NCBI RefSeq assembly: GCF_002149925.1
Contig: NZ_MSLT01000012.1
Span: 1,108,501 to 1,172,500 of the forward strand
Direction of reading: 5' to 3'
Source of the DNA: Thioflexithrix psekupsensis
GTDB lineage: Bacteria; Pseudomonadota; Gammaproteobacteria; Beggiatoales; Beggiatoaceae
Length of the DNA: 64,000 nucleotides
The position numbers and the translations under genes are program-made. The notes beneath the pieces are model-generated. The model was not told the DNA's origin. It ran no database searches and saw nothing but the letters and a program-made list of their open reading frames with translations. Of this stretch, positions 17,383 to 26,602 are shown in pieces (position 1 is the first letter of the stretch; each line of letters begins with the position of its first letter).

Positions 17383-18309
17383 ATGTCGGCTTTGACAATA
17401 ACTGATTTATGGAAAACGTATAAAAATGGTTTTACCGCGTTAAAAGGCATTGATTTGACGGTAAAACAGGGGGATTTTTTCGCCTTATTGGGTCCTAATG
17501 GGGCGGGAAAATCCACCACAATTGGTATTATAAGTGGTTTGGTTCGTAAAACAAAAGGGGAAGTCAGTATTTTCGATCACACCATCGATTCTGCCCCAGA
17601 ATGGGCGCGGGCTAAAGTGGGTTTGGTGCCGCAAGAGTTTAATTTTAATCAATTTGAACCTGTCTTAAAAGTGGTGATGAATCAAGCGGGTTATTATGGC
17701 GTTCCACGCCGTTTGGCACGCGAACGCGCTACTTTTTACTTGAAAACATTGGGATTGTGGGACAAAAGAGATCAGGAAACCCGATCTTTGTCGGGCGGTA
17801 TGAAGCGACGACTGATGGTGGCGCGGGCTTTGGCGCATGAGCCTGATTTGTTGATTTTGGATGAACCCACTGCGGGCGTGGATATTGAGTTACGTCGTTC
17901 GATGTGGGCTTTTCTAAAAAACTTAAATGCACAAGGCAAAACCATTATTCTTACCACGCATTATTTAGAAGAAGCGGAAAGTTTATGTCCTTATGTGGCT
18001 ATTATTGATCGCGGTGTGATTGTGGAAAATACCACGATGAAACAATTATTATCTCAACTTCATTTAGAATCTTTTGTGTTAGATTTACGCACCGCTTTAC
18101 CACCGCATTTTACGCTGCCTGAAGTCTTTAATTGGCGGTCTGTTGATGAACATACCTTAGTGGTCGAATTAGACAAATCGTTAAGTTTAAATAGGCTGTT
18201 TACTCATTTATCGGCGCAACATGTTGAAGTGGTCAGTATGCGCAATCAAGCCAATCGTTTGGAAGAATTATTTCTGCGTAAAATTGAGAAAAATGATGAT
18301 GTCGGATAA
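17383..18309 (+). CDS. ABC-2 exporter ATP-binding protein (YadG-like)
   Basis: A 308-residue ATPase subunit with Walker A GPNGAGKST (about 37-45), Q-loop VPQEF, signature LSGGMKRRL, Walker B LLILDEPTAGVD and H-loop TTHYLEEAE. A C-terminal ~80-residue regulatory extension follows. The gene pair resembles yadG-yadH. Substrate is unknown; family members export drugs, polysaccharides or lipids. The permease gene starts inside the last codons, so translation is coupled. Confidence 0.93.
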   Translation: MSALTITDLWKTYKNGFTALKGIDLTVKQGDFFALLGPNGAGKSTTIGIISGLVRKTKGEVSIFDHTIDSAPEWARAKVGLVPQEFNFNQFEPVLKVVMNQAGYYGVPRRLARERATFYLKTLGLWDKRDQETRSLSGGMKRRLMVARALAHEPDLLILDEPTAGVDIELRRSMWAFLKNLNAQGKTIILTTHYLEEAESLCPYVAIIDRGVIVENTTMKQLLSQLHLESFVLDLRTALPPHFTLPEVFNWRSVDEHTLVVELDKSLSLNRLFTHLSAQHVEVVSMRNQANRLEELFLRKIEKNDDVG

Positions 18310-19081
18310 TTTAAATCGGATTTATTGGGTGGCTTTTATCACCATTTTGCGGCGAGAAACTTATCGCATTTTTTGGATTTGGCCACAAACTTTAGTGCCA
18401 CCTGTCGTGACAATGTCTTTATATTTTGTTATTTTTGGACAATTGATAGGTCAGCGCATTGGGGAAATTAATGGCGTTCCTTACATTACTTATCTGGTGC
18501 CGGGTTTGGTGATGATGTCAGTGATCACAAATGCTTATGGTAATGTGGTGTCTTCGTTTTTTAGTGCGCGTTTTCAACGGCAAATTGAGGAAGTTTTAGT
18601 GGCACCAGTTCCCAGCCAAGTGTTATTACTGGCTTATGTGATGGGGGGGGTGATGCGGGGGTTATTGGTGGGGAGTATTGTCATGGGGGTGGCTCGGTTT
18701 TTTACGCCCGTGCCTGTGCATCATATTGCAGTGGTGATGGGGATTTTTATTTTAACGGCTTCGTTATTTTCTTTGGCGGGATTTATTAATGCAATTTTTG
18801 CTAAAAACTTTGATGATATTTCGATTGTTCCCACCTTTATTTTAACGCCGTTGACTTATTTGGGTGGGGTGTTTTATTCGATTGAATTATTGCCCGAATT
18901 TTGGCAATGGATGTCTTTATTTAATCCTATTCTTTATATGGTCAATGGCTTTCGTTACGGTATTCTTGGCGCTTCAGATATTGCTGTAGAATGGGCATTT
19001 TTATTGGTTATTTTGTTTAATATTTTGGGTTATTATTACGCCATATATTTGTTAGAAAAAGGAATGGGTTTACGCTCTTAA
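18299..19081 (+). CDS. ABC-2 type permease (YadH-like)
   Basis: A 260-residue inner-membrane protein with six predicted membrane segments and the ABC-2 hallmark region (TFILTPLTYLGGVFYSIELLPEFWQ). Three ATG codons in a row (18293, 18296, 18299) could start it. All overlap the ATPase gene end, and I give the last, which yields MSDNLNRIYW. The frame is open further upstream to 18221, but that part lies inside the ATPase gene and is unlikely to be coding. It works with the preceding ATPase as an exporter. Confidence 0.92.
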   Translation: MSDNLNRIYWVAFITILRRETYRIFWIWPQTLVPPVVTMSLYFVIFGQLIGQRIGEINGVPYITYLVPGLVMMSVITNAYGNVVSSFFSARFQRQIEEVLVAPVPSQVLLLAYVMGGVMRGLLVGSIVMGVARFFTPVPVHHIAVVMGIFILTASLFSLAGFINAIFAKNFDDISIVPTFILTPLTYLGGVFYSIELLPEFWQWMSLFNPILYMVNGFRYGILGASDIAVEWAFLLVILFNILGYYYAIYLLEKGMGLRS

Positions 19082-19128
19082 TTATTGCTAAATAATCACT
19101 TTCTCTGCATTAAAATTTAGGTAAAATA

Positions 19129-21309
19129 ATGAATTTTTTAACCGCTTCTTTTTCTATCTGTTTATGTAACAGGAGACCCGTGTTTTCGTGCTTGACAAGC
19201 GTATTTTTTATTTTGTTGGGCGTGTTGGCTTCTTGGGTTTGTTATGCCGTGGATAACGTCTATGAAGAAAAAAGCAACGAATATCAAGAACAAGCACGAG
19301 TCAGGGCATTAATGGCTTTGCCTTTGGCCGATTTGTTGGAAGTGCAGTTGATTGGTTTGGCTTCTGGGTTTCAACAACCGACTTTTTCCGCGCCTGCTTC
19401 TACGACGGTTATTACAGATCGGGACATTGAAGCCATTGGAGCGCGCAGTTTACAAGATATTTTGGAAACGGTGCCAGGGTTGCATTTGAGTTTGTCAGAG
19501 CCTCATTTTTCGCCAAAATATAATGTGCGGGGTGTGGTTTCAGATCGAAATTATGAAATTTTGATAATGGTTGATGGTGTCCCAGTGAGAAATGTGGTGA
19601 ATGGAGGACGAGGATTGTGGCAACCGCCGCCTGTGCAATCGATTAGCCGTATTGAAGTGATGCGCACACCTGGTTCTGCTTTGTATGGTGCGGATGCGCT
19701 TTCTGGGGTGGTGAATATTATTACCAAGACATTTAACGAAGTCGCAGGGACTGAAGTGGGATTGCGAGCGGGTCGTTTTAATACGTATAACCCTTGGTTG
19801 TTGTACGGTGGGCGTTTTAATGGTTTTCAAGTGGCGTTTAGTATGGATTACATGAAAACTGACGGGCATGAAGAAACGATTCATGATGACTTACAAACGC
19901 TGTTGGATCAGGCAACGGGAACATCAGCCAGTGAAGCTCCCAGTCGGGCTTATTTGCAAGCAGAGCATCTTAATCTTCACGCCAATGTGATTAAAGATGA
20001 GTGGCGGTTGGATGTGCGCCATGTGTCCAGTCGCAATTTGGGCGCGGGCTTGGGGATGGCCACGATTATCAGCCCTGAAGAACATTTTAACGTTAAAGAT
20101 ACCCAAATTAATTTGACTTACCATCGCTCAGAATGGAAACCGAATTGGGATATTTTGGCACAGGCAGGTTATCGTCATTTTGTAGAAGATTTAAATAGTG
20201 TGTACAGCGCACGCCCTGAAACAGTACGCGGCGGCCAATGGCTTCCCTATGGTGCGCCCAACGAGATAGGTTCTTATCAACATCAGGCGCATTTTAATCT
20301 CAGTGCGATTTATCGTGGCTTTGAACAGCATACAATGCGCTTGGGGTTGGGTTATGCTTACTTGGATTTGTATGATACGCCGTGGCAGTTTTTGTTAGAC
20401 AAAACAGTCCCTGTCATGGTGGATGTGCGCCGCTTGGGAATGACATTAATTCCTGAAAATATTCGACAAAATCGTTATCTTTTTGCGCAAGATACGTGGC
20501 GTTTTCATCCAGAATGGGAATTGACTTTGGGGGTGCGTCATGATTGGTATTCTGATTTTGAGGGGGAAACCAATCCACGTCTGGGCTTGGTGTGGGAAAT
20601 GAACCCGTCTTTGACTGCTAAAATATTATACGGCACATCTTTTCGTGCGCCTTCTTTTATTGAAATGTATGCGGGAGAAAATCAGGCGATTGTCGGTAAT
20701 CCTAATTTGAAAGCCGAAAAAAGCAAAACATGGGAAATCGGTTTTGATTATCGAATGACTTCAGATATGAATACCACATTGACTTTATTTGATTATCGGG
20801 TAAAAGATAAAATTCAACAACAATTAATCCCCAATCCAAACGCGGGCGTGACGCGAATTTTTTCTTATAATAATATTGAGACGCTACAGGGAAATGGTTT
20901 GGAATGGGAAGGGCGTTGGCGTATGAATTCACGAATGAGTGTTGCTGCGAATTATGCTTATGCTCGTGTGGAAAATGATCAAGGAGAAGCAGGCAATTAT
21001 CCGCATCATCAAGTGTATTTGCGCTATGATTGGTTATTGGGAAAGAATTGGTTTTTAAACAGTTCATTGAATTGGATATTAGACCGAGATCGGCCAGTGA
21101 GCAGTATGCAGCCTCCTTTAGCGGATTATGCCACGCTTAATTTTTCCTTGCGTTATGCAGAATGGGCAGACACTTATTCATGGCATTTTGTGGCGGGATT
21201 GCGTAATGCACTTGATGAAGAACGCCGCGAACCCGGTGATGTGCGTTTATTCGGTGATTATCCCAAAGCAGGGCGCGAATGGTTTAGCGAAATTCGTTAT
21301 CGCTTTTAG
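19129..21309 (+). CDS. TonB-dependent outer-membrane receptor
   Basis: A 726-residue protein with a signal sequence (hydrophobic core about 28-43, VFFILLGVLASWVCYA). A plug domain follows (about 80-200), with TTVITDRDIEAIGARSLQDI, VPGLHLSL, NVRGV and RIEVMRTPGSALYGADALSGV. A 22-strand barrel ends in the terminal aromatic residue WFSEIRYRF. Such receptors import iron chelates, cobalamin or similar ligands using TonB energy. The sequence does not fix the ligand. It follows the ABC exporter by 47 bp in the same direction. No Fur box or B12 riboswitch is visible in that short gap. Confidence 0.92.
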   Translation: MNFLTASFSICLCNRRPVFSCLTSVFFILLGVLASWVCYAVDNVYEEKSNEYQEQARVRALMALPLADLLEVQLIGLASGFQQPTFSAPASTTVITDRDIEAIGARSLQDILETVPGLHLSLSEPHFSPKYNVRGVVSDRNYEILIMVDGVPVRNVVNGGRGLWQPPPVQSISRIEVMRTPGSALYGADALSGVVNIITKTFNEVAGTEVGLRAGRFNTYNPWLLYGGRFNGFQVAFSMDYMKTDGHEETIHDDLQTLLDQATGTSASEAPSRAYLQAEHLNLHANVIKDEWRLDVRHVSSRNLGAGLGMATIISPEEHFNVKDTQINLTYHRSEWKPNWDILAQAGYRHFVEDLNSVYSARPETVRGGQWLPYGAPNEIGSYQHQAHFNLSAIYRGFEQHTMRLGLGYAYLDLYDTPWQFLLDKTVPVMVDVRRLGMTLIPENIRQNRYLFAQDTWRFHPEWELTLGVRHDWYSDFEGETNPRLGLVWEMNPSLTAKILYGTSFRAPSFIEMYAGENQAIVGNPNLKAEKSKTWEIGFDYRMTSDMNTTLTLFDYRVKDKIQQQLIPNPNAGVTRIFSYNNIETLQGNGLEWEGRWRMNSRMSVAANYAYARVENDQGEAGNYPHHQVYLRYDWLLGKNWFLNSSLNWILDRDRPVSSMQPPLADYATLNFSLRYAEWADTYSWHFVAGLRNALDEERREPGDVRLFGDYPKAGREWFSEIRYRF

Positions 21310-21374
21310 GTTGATGGAGGAAAAATCTTAGTTATTTTTGTGTTTTTTTCATTCTGTTATTTGAGTTTAGATTT

Positions 21375-22136
21375 ATGCGTTTCTTTTATGATATTCGGGC
21401 TTTTTTTAGCCGCGTAAAAAGTTGGGACAGTATTGAGTCTGCTTTAGCGCAGAGTTTGCGTTTTAACACTCGTTTATATGAGGCAAAATTATTGTCTATT
21501 GAAGATAAGCAAAAATTGGAATTAATTAAAACCCTTAAATTAACCCGTGAATGTAAAAATGCAGATTTAACCAATGTAGATTTAACGGAACAGGATTTAA
21601 ATCGAGTGAATTTGCAGGGTTGTAATTTGAATGGGGCTGATTTAAGCGAGAGTGATTTAAGTTATGCGTTTTTAGAAAATGCCACCTTGCAAGTAGCGAC
21701 TTTATTTCGCACTTCTTTATTTCGAGCGCGATTGTGTGCGGTGGATTTAAATGGCGCGGATTTGCGAGAAGCGGATTTAAATAATGCCGATTTGCACACG
21801 GCACAATTAATTGCCGCAGATTTGCGTCAAGCGGATTTAAGCGAGGCGGATTTAAGCGAGGCCAATCTCAGCGAAGCCAATTTGCAAGGGGCGGATTTGC
21901 GTTGGGTGGATTTGTATAAAGCGGATTTGAGCGCGGCCGATTTGCGCGGGGTGGATTTAAGTGGCGCGGATTTAACGGGCGCGAATTTAAGTCATGCGAA
22001 TTTGTCGCAAGCGATTTTATGCCGCACGGATTTAACAGATGTGTGTTTGGATTTTGCAAATGTGGAAGAAACTGTTTTTCAATCCGTCATTAATCCACCG
22101 CATCATAAAAATATAGTTAATCAGATTTTTTCTTAG
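21375..22136 (+). CDS. Pentapeptide-repeat protein
   Basis: A 253-residue protein. Residues ~55-230 are consecutive A(D/N)LXX pentapeptides (ADLSEADLSEANLSEANL), which fold as a right-handed quadrilateral beta-helix. The N-terminal ~50 residues are helical and unrelated. Proteins of this fold include gyrase-protecting DNA mimics and many of unknown role; nothing here picks one. The repeats make the DNA strongly repetitive (GGATTTAAGC/GGATTTGCG) and produce long spurious frames on the other strand. It lies 65 bp after the TonB receptor and 20 bp before aroE. Confidence 0.9.
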   Translation: MRFFYDIRAFFSRVKSWDSIESALAQSLRFNTRLYEAKLLSIEDKQKLELIKTLKLTRECKNADLTNVDLTEQDLNRVNLQGCNLNGADLSESDLSYAFLENATLQVATLFRTSLFRARLCAVDLNGADLREADLNNADLHTAQLIAADLRQADLSEADLSEANLSEANLQGADLRWVDLYKADLSAADLRGVDLSGADLTGANLSHANLSQAILCRTDLTDVCLDFANVEETVFQSVINPPHHKNIVNQIFS

Positions 22137-22156
22137 TTTAAAAGAGTGGCTATTTC

Positions 22157-23101
22157 ATGACTTTAATTCCAGATCGTTATGTGGTAATGGGCAACCCTAT
22201 TGCGCACAGTAAATCACCACACATTCATACTTTATTTGCCCAGCAAACGCAACAAATTATGACGTATGAAGCGCATTGGGTGGCGGAAAGAGGGTTGTTT
22301 CAAGCCATTAAGCATTTTCAAGAAGAAGGTGGGCGCGGTTTAAATATCACTTTACCTTTTAAAACAGACGCATGGCAATTGGCACAACAACGCAGTTCTC
22401 GCGCAGAAAATGCAGGCGCAGTCAATACCTTATGGTTTGATTCGCAAGGGCAATGGGTGGGTGATAATACGGATGGTGTCGGTTTATTACGGGACATCAC
22501 GGTCAATTATCAGCGCACGCTGGCCGATAAATCGCTACTCATTTTAGGTGCGGGAGGCGCGGTGCGCGGCGTATTAGGCATTTTATTAGCGCAACAATTA
22601 GGGCGTTGTGTTATTGCGAATCGCACTGTAGAAAAAGCCCAGTTATTAGCCGATTTATTTAAAAATTATGGCACCGTAGAAGCGATGCGTTATGAAGATT
22701 TAACAGGGCAGAAATTCGATTTAATTATTAATGGAACTTCAGCCAGTTTGCAAGGAGAATTGCCGCCATTACCGCCTCATTTATTTTCTGCGAACGGTTG
22801 GGCTTATGACATGATGTATGGTGCGCTTCCCACTGCTTTTATGCAATGGGCCTTGCAACAGGGCGCGGCGCGGGCTTTGGATGGTTTGGGCATGTTGGTG
22901 GAACAGGCTGCGGAGTCGTTTTATCTCTGGCGCGGAGTACGCCCTCAAACTGAACCGGTGATGATTCAATTGCGCCAAGAAATGCGCGCTAAAATAACCC
23001 AGCAAGCCCTTGAATTAGCTCCAGAATTCGGTGGCCCTGTGGGTTTAAATCCTGTTCGTTATGGCGATTGGGAGAAGGCGGGGCGATGTATTGATTTTTA
23101 A
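22157..23101 (+). CDS. aroE: Shikimate dehydrogenase fused to a SdhAF4/DUF1674-like C-terminal tail
   Basis: A 314-residue protein. Residues 1-285 are AroE, which reduces 3-dehydroshikimate with NADPH. They show VMGNPIAHSKSPHIH (substrate Ser pair), NITLPFKTDAW with the catalytic Lys, NTDGVGLLRDI, LILGAGGAVRGVL for NADP and ANRTVEKA. E. coli AroE ends near residue 272. Here the chain runs on with PEFGGPVGLNPVRYGDWEKA then GRCIDF. That is the hallmark of DUF1674/SdhAF4 proteins (GGP.G..P.RYGDWE.KGR..DF), which assist flavinylation of succinate dehydrogenase. No stop codon or start signal separates the parts, so this is one fused protein. It overlaps the convergent glycosyltransferase gene by 4 bp. 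Confidence 0.93.
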   Translation: MTLIPDRYVVMGNPIAHSKSPHIHTLFAQQTQQIMTYEAHWVAERGLFQAIKHFQEEGGRGLNITLPFKTDAWQLAQQRSSRAENAGAVNTLWFDSQGQWVGDNTDGVGLLRDITVNYQRTLADKSLLILGAGGAVRGVLGILLAQQLGRCVIANRTVEKAQLLADLFKNYGTVEAMRYEDLTGQKFDLIINGTSASLQGELPPLPPHLFSANGWAYDMMYGALPTAFMQWALQQGAARALDGLGMLVEQAAESFYLWRGVRPQTEPVMIQLRQEMRAKITQQALELAPEFGGPVGLNPVRYGDWEKAGRCIDF

Positions 23102-24342
23102 TTCAATTCTACGTCATGTCCCAAACGTCGCGTAAAAATCTCACCTAAATAAGCCGTATTGGTCGCTAATTCATAGTGTTGCTTAACTTTTTCTCGTGCA
23201 GCAATGCCCATGTTTTGTGCCAATTCGGGATTGTGCATGAGGAATTTAATGGCATTGGCTAAAGCCACGCTGTCCGAAGGCGCGACCAGTAACCCTTGTC
23301 CTGCGCCGATTAATTCGGGAATGCCCGTGATATGCGTGGTGACGCAAGGAATCGCCATAGACATGGCCTCCATAAGTACGACGGGAACACCCTCTGCAAA
23401 ACTGGCTAATACAAAGACATCCGCTTGACGGTAGTAATCTAAGATTTTATCTTGATTCACCGCCCCCGTAAAAAAAACAGATTCGGTTAATTGCTGCGCA
23501 GCAACGAGTTGTTTTAAGTCATCTTTATCAGGACCATCGCCCACAATATATAAACGAATCGATTCGCCCATTTGATGTAAATGGGACACGGCTTGAATTA
23601 AAATCGCCTGCCCTTTTACGGGAACTAATCGCCCCACACATAACGCCGTAAATACCGCATTTTTTTCTCTAGGATTAAAAGGAATAAAATGCGCTGAATG
23701 AACGCCTAATGGCGAAATTTCAAATTTATCCCAATGATCAGGTGAAGACACCGCCATTAATTGGCTGCGGGCAAATTGGCTAATGCAACAAATAAATGTG
23801 GCGTTTTTAATTTTTTCTGTTAATAAAAATTCATGCGTATTGTAAAACTCATCTGGCCCATGCACGGTGATCGAGTAATTAACAGGAAAAATTCGCGCCG
23901 CAATCAAGGCCACCGTCGCGGCCGCATTGGCAAAATGAACGTGTACATGCGTCAATTGCCGCTGTTGCATCCAATAACCTAACATGACCGCTTCGACAAA
24001 ATAAAAAAAACCATAAGCAATTCGTTTTAAATCGGTTTTTCCCGTGCGCAATCCACACCACAGACCCCGAAAATAATGGCGCGGACGAGTACGCAATGTA
24101 TGCCAATGCGCAGCCAATGCCCCACGTAATCCCGCAGGCTTAATGTATAAAGTTTGCGCCATTTCATCTTGTTCATCCGCGGTTAATTGTGCGGCGGAGC
24201 GGTCGGGTGCATTGACCGAAATCACTTGAATTTCAAAACCTTGCGCCCGCAAAAACTGCACTTCTCGCAAAATAAAAGTGTGCGAAATCGACGGATAACG
24301 ACTGACCAGATAGGCCAAACGAACGGAAGAGGGAAAATTCAT
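23098..24342 (-). CDS. Glycosyltransferase family 4 (WcaL/EpsD-like)
   Basis: A 414-residue GT-B enzyme. The N-terminus RLAYLVSRYPSISHTFILRE is typical of exopolysaccharide glycosyltransferases of the WcaL type. The C-terminal domain has CVGRLVPVKGQAILIQAV and the EX7E-type region SFAEGVPVVLMEAMSMAIP for nucleotide-sugar binding. The ATG at 24342 overlaps the previous gene's stop as ATGA, which fixes the start and shows coupling. The frame extends upstream but inside that gene. With its partner it probably adds sugars to a surface polysaccharide. Donor and acceptor are unknown. Confidence 0.9.
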   Translation of the reverse strand: MNFPSSVRLAYLVSRYPSISHTFILREVQFLRAQGFEIQVISVNAPDRSAAQLTADEQDEMAQTLYIKPAGLRGALAAHWHTLRTRPRHYFRGLWCGLRTGKTDLKRIAYGFFYFVEAVMLGYWMQQRQLTHVHVHFANAAATVALIAARIFPVNYSITVHGPDEFYNTHEFLLTEKIKNATFICCISQFARSQLMAVSSPDHWDKFEISPLGVHSAHFIPFNPREKNAVFTALCVGRLVPVKGQAILIQAVSHLHQMGESIRLYIVGDGPDKDDLKQLVAAQQLTESVFFTGAVNQDKILDYYRQADVFVLASFAEGVPVVLMEAMSMAIPCVTTHITGIPELIGAGQGLLVAPSDSVALANAIKFLMHNPELAQNMGIAAREKVKQHYELATNTAYLGEIFTRRLGHDVELN

Positions 24343-25670
24343 AATGATGATTTCTGCCATGATGAAATAAGTTGACCATAAAGTGTGATGCCTTGTTTTA
24401 CTTTCGCCTCCCAACTGTACTCTTTTTCAACGCGCTCTCGTCCCACACGGCCGCGTTGCGCCCACGCTTCGGGATGTGCGACAATGTCTTTTAACGCCAC
24501 TGCCAAATGGGTAATTACCGTTTCGGCGTTATCGGTCGGCAGCAATTGCCCGACATGATCATCGACCAATTCCGCAGGGCCACCTGCATTCAAGGCAATC
24601 ACCGGCCGCGCACAAGCCATTGCTTCCAATAATACCCCGCCCCCCGATTCCCGCACCGAAGGCAAACATAAAACATGAGCTTGGTGCAAATACGCCACCA
24701 TCTGTTCTGGAGTACAAATACCATGCCACGCGATTTTTTCTGCAATACCCAGTTGTGCGGCCATATCCATCCATGTGTCTTTTTGCGCCCCGACTCCGAT
24801 AATATCCAGATGTAATGGCACGTGTGAGGCAATACGCGCCACCGCGTCTAACAACAAATTCACCGCTTTTAACGGAATCAATCGCCCAATGTAAACAATT
24901 CGCAACGGATAATCCCCACTCGGCGGCGGCGGATAAGGCGCAGGATGAAAACGGTGAATGTCCACCCCATTTTCTAACAGCGCAAAACAGCGTGTATGAT
25001 ATTTTTCTGGAATACCCGCCAAAGTCGCTCGTGTGGCCACTAAAATCGCTTGTGTATGCTCTAAAGTATTCCACCACCATTGCGGCAAACGCGCCACACT
25101 GCGCAAAGGATAAAGCCACGCCGAATCTTTACGCATAATTTCTGGGAATTGGCTGGGATTGGGGACGTTACCATTTAACGGCCCTAAAACTAAGGGCGCG
25201 TGTAAATGATACAAACGGGTGGCTAGTTTAGGGGTAACTGGAGTCACTACATGTAAAACATCCCATTGCTGCCCTTGCTGTTGCCGTTGACGCAGCAAAC
25301 GCACCGCATAACTGTCATAAAGATACGCATCCATCGACGATAGCATAAACGTGGCATGTTCACTTTGGGGAAACAAGCGCGTTGCCAAACGATACAACGG
25401 GCCTGCAAACCATTCCGTATCAATATAAATAATTTCAGAATGACCCAACGGCGCACCCGCCGCAATCAGCGCAGGGCGATTGCGAATATGGGTGACTAAG
25501 GTCAAAGGAACTTGCACTGCCAAACGACTGTACCACTGCCAACCAATTTGTGAGACAGACTCACTGTTCGGTGCGCATTGATAAGCCGATAATAAAACCC
25601 GCACCGAGGAGTGCAAAGACAAAGCCCCATCGATTGGTAACAGGCGAACGCCGGGGATTTTCAATATCAT
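24339..25670 (-). CDS. Glycosyltransferase family 4
   Basis: A 443-residue GT-B enzyme with an N-terminal domain (VRVLLSAYQCAPNSESVSQIGWQW, residues ~23-46) and a C-terminal GT4 domain: IVYIGRLIPLKAVNLLLDAV and PSVRESGGGVLLEAMACARP with the EX7E pair. No membrane segment is seen. GAGGA lies only 2 bases from the ATG at 25670, so the true start could be slightly downstream. It is the first gene of a two-gene glycosyltransferase operon. Confidence 0.88.
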   Translation of the reverse strand: MILKIPGVRLLPIDGALSLHSSVRVLLSAYQCAPNSESVSQIGWQWYSRLAVQVPLTLVTHIRNRPALIAAGAPLGHSEIIYIDTEWFAGPLYRLATRLFPQSEHATFMLSSMDAYLYDSYAVRLLRQRQQQGQQWDVLHVVTPVTPKLATRLYHLHAPLVLGPLNGNVPNPSQFPEIMRKDSAWLYPLRSVARLPQWWWNTLEHTQAILVATRATLAGIPEKYHTRCFALLENGVDIHRFHPAPYPPPPSGDYPLRIVYIGRLIPLKAVNLLLDAVARIASHVPLHLDIIGVGAQKDTWMDMAAQLGIAEKIAWHGICTPEQMVAYLHQAHVLCLPSVRESGGGVLLEAMACARPVIALNAGGPAELVDDHVGQLLPTDNAETVITHLAVALKDIVAHPEAWAQRGRVGRERVEKEYSWEAKVKQGITLYGQLISSWQKSSL

Positions 25671-25774
25671 TTCCTCAGCAAAATGATGTCATTCATAAAA
25701 TAGGATTAAAGCCAAAGTAATGCTAAAGCTAACTATTCGCTATTACAACAATAAATTTAATACCGTTTTAGACT

Positions 25775-26179
25775 TCAAATGGGTTCTGTATCTGTTATTA
25801 ATTCCAATTGTGCAATTCGATTAAAATGTCTCACATTACCTGTTGCCAGTTTCATTTGATGAGCTAAAGCAGTTGCAGCAATGAGCAAATCTTCTGTTTC
25901 AATTAACATACCGCGCTGTTTTAAATTTTGATAAATTAATGCGGCTTGTTCAGCACAATCAGTATTGAAACTCAACAGAATCATATTATTAAACATGGTT
26001 TTCCAATATACATCTTCATCGTTATTATCACCACGCAATAACTCATACACCGTAATGCTAGAAATTGCAAATTGGTAAGATTTTTTAGTTAAACGATATA
26101 AAAAAGTTTTGTCTTTATCTGCTTTTTTAGCGCGTTTATGAGCAATCAATACATTGCTATCAAGACAAATTATTTCCAT
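25775..26179 (-). CDS. PIN-domain ribonuclease toxin (VapC-like)
   Basis: A 134-residue PIN-domain protein. The acidic residues expected for Mg-dependent RNA cleavage are visible: D8 (CLDSNVLIAHKR), E46 (SITVYELLRGD), the acidic pair in LIETEDLLIAATALAH, and the later NVRHFNRI region. VapC toxins cleave tRNA or rRNA when freed from antitoxin. The start overlaps the antitoxin gene by 10 bp, the usual type II arrangement. Confidence 0.86.
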   Translation of the reverse strand: MEIICLDSNVLIAHKRAKKADKDKTFLYRLTKKSYQFAISSITVYELLRGDNNDEDVYWKTMFNNMILLSFNTDCAEQAALIYQNLKQRGMLIETEDLLIAATALAHQMKLATGNVRHFNRIAQLELITDTEPI

Positions 26180-26400
26180 TGGTTTAAATGCGATCTTTTT
26201 TCTTGAATGGTCTCAAATTCTTCATCTGACATTTCTGGACTATCCAGTAAAAACTGCTGAAAACTAGATAACTGATTAGGTTCATCTTCCAAAGGGACAA
26301 TAATCAACTCGACACGTTTGGCAACGAAATCTTTGGGTAATTGAATATGGATAAAACCATTTTCAACGGTGGCATATTGTCTAACAGGTTGAATATTCAT
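26170..26400 (-). CDS. Antitoxin partner of the PIN-domain toxin (VapB-like)
   Basis: A 76-residue protein. The N-terminal half (VRQYATVENGFIHIQLPKDF) looks like a short beta-type DNA-binding start. The C-terminal part (SSFQQFLLDSPEMSDEEFET) is acidic and probably wraps the toxin. It precedes the toxin gene and overlaps it by 10 bp. Identification rests on this arrangement and size more than on family motifs. Confidence 0.75.
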   Translation of the reverse strand: MNIQPVRQYATVENGFIHIQLPKDFVAKRVELIIVPLEDEPNQLSSFQQFLLDSPEMSDEEFETIQEKRSHLNQWK

Positions 26401-26602
26401 ATTACTTTCCTTATTTTTAGTGAGGTCTGATTCTCGTTGAAATCATCTATTTGTGTTTGTAAAAGTGGTGGGAAAATGACGTGATTTATATAGCGATTCA
26501 GAATATGAACATTTCTATCTTCTCTTTTTACAGGAAAAAATAGGGATAAAAATGTCGATATTTTGATCAGCATAATAAATCACTCCATTTTACTACACCC
26601 AG

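Noticed and set aside
18221..18298. Upstream extension of the permease frame
   Set aside because: It lies in the end of the ATPase gene and encodes no family sequence; translation most likely starts at 18293-18299.
21540..22040. Repetitive DNA that might look like a CRISPR or tandem array
   Set aside because: Unit is 15 bp, in frame and protein-coding (pentapeptide repeats); no spacer structure.
21535..22059. Long Asn/Leu-rich minus-strand frames under the pentapeptide gene
   Set aside because: Artefact of the repeated DNA encoding A(D/N)LXX units; not a separate gene.
24559..25119. 186-residue minus-strand open frame
   Set aside because: It lies wholly inside the second glycosyltransferase gene in another frame; composition is shadow-like (Cys/Trp/Ala rich).
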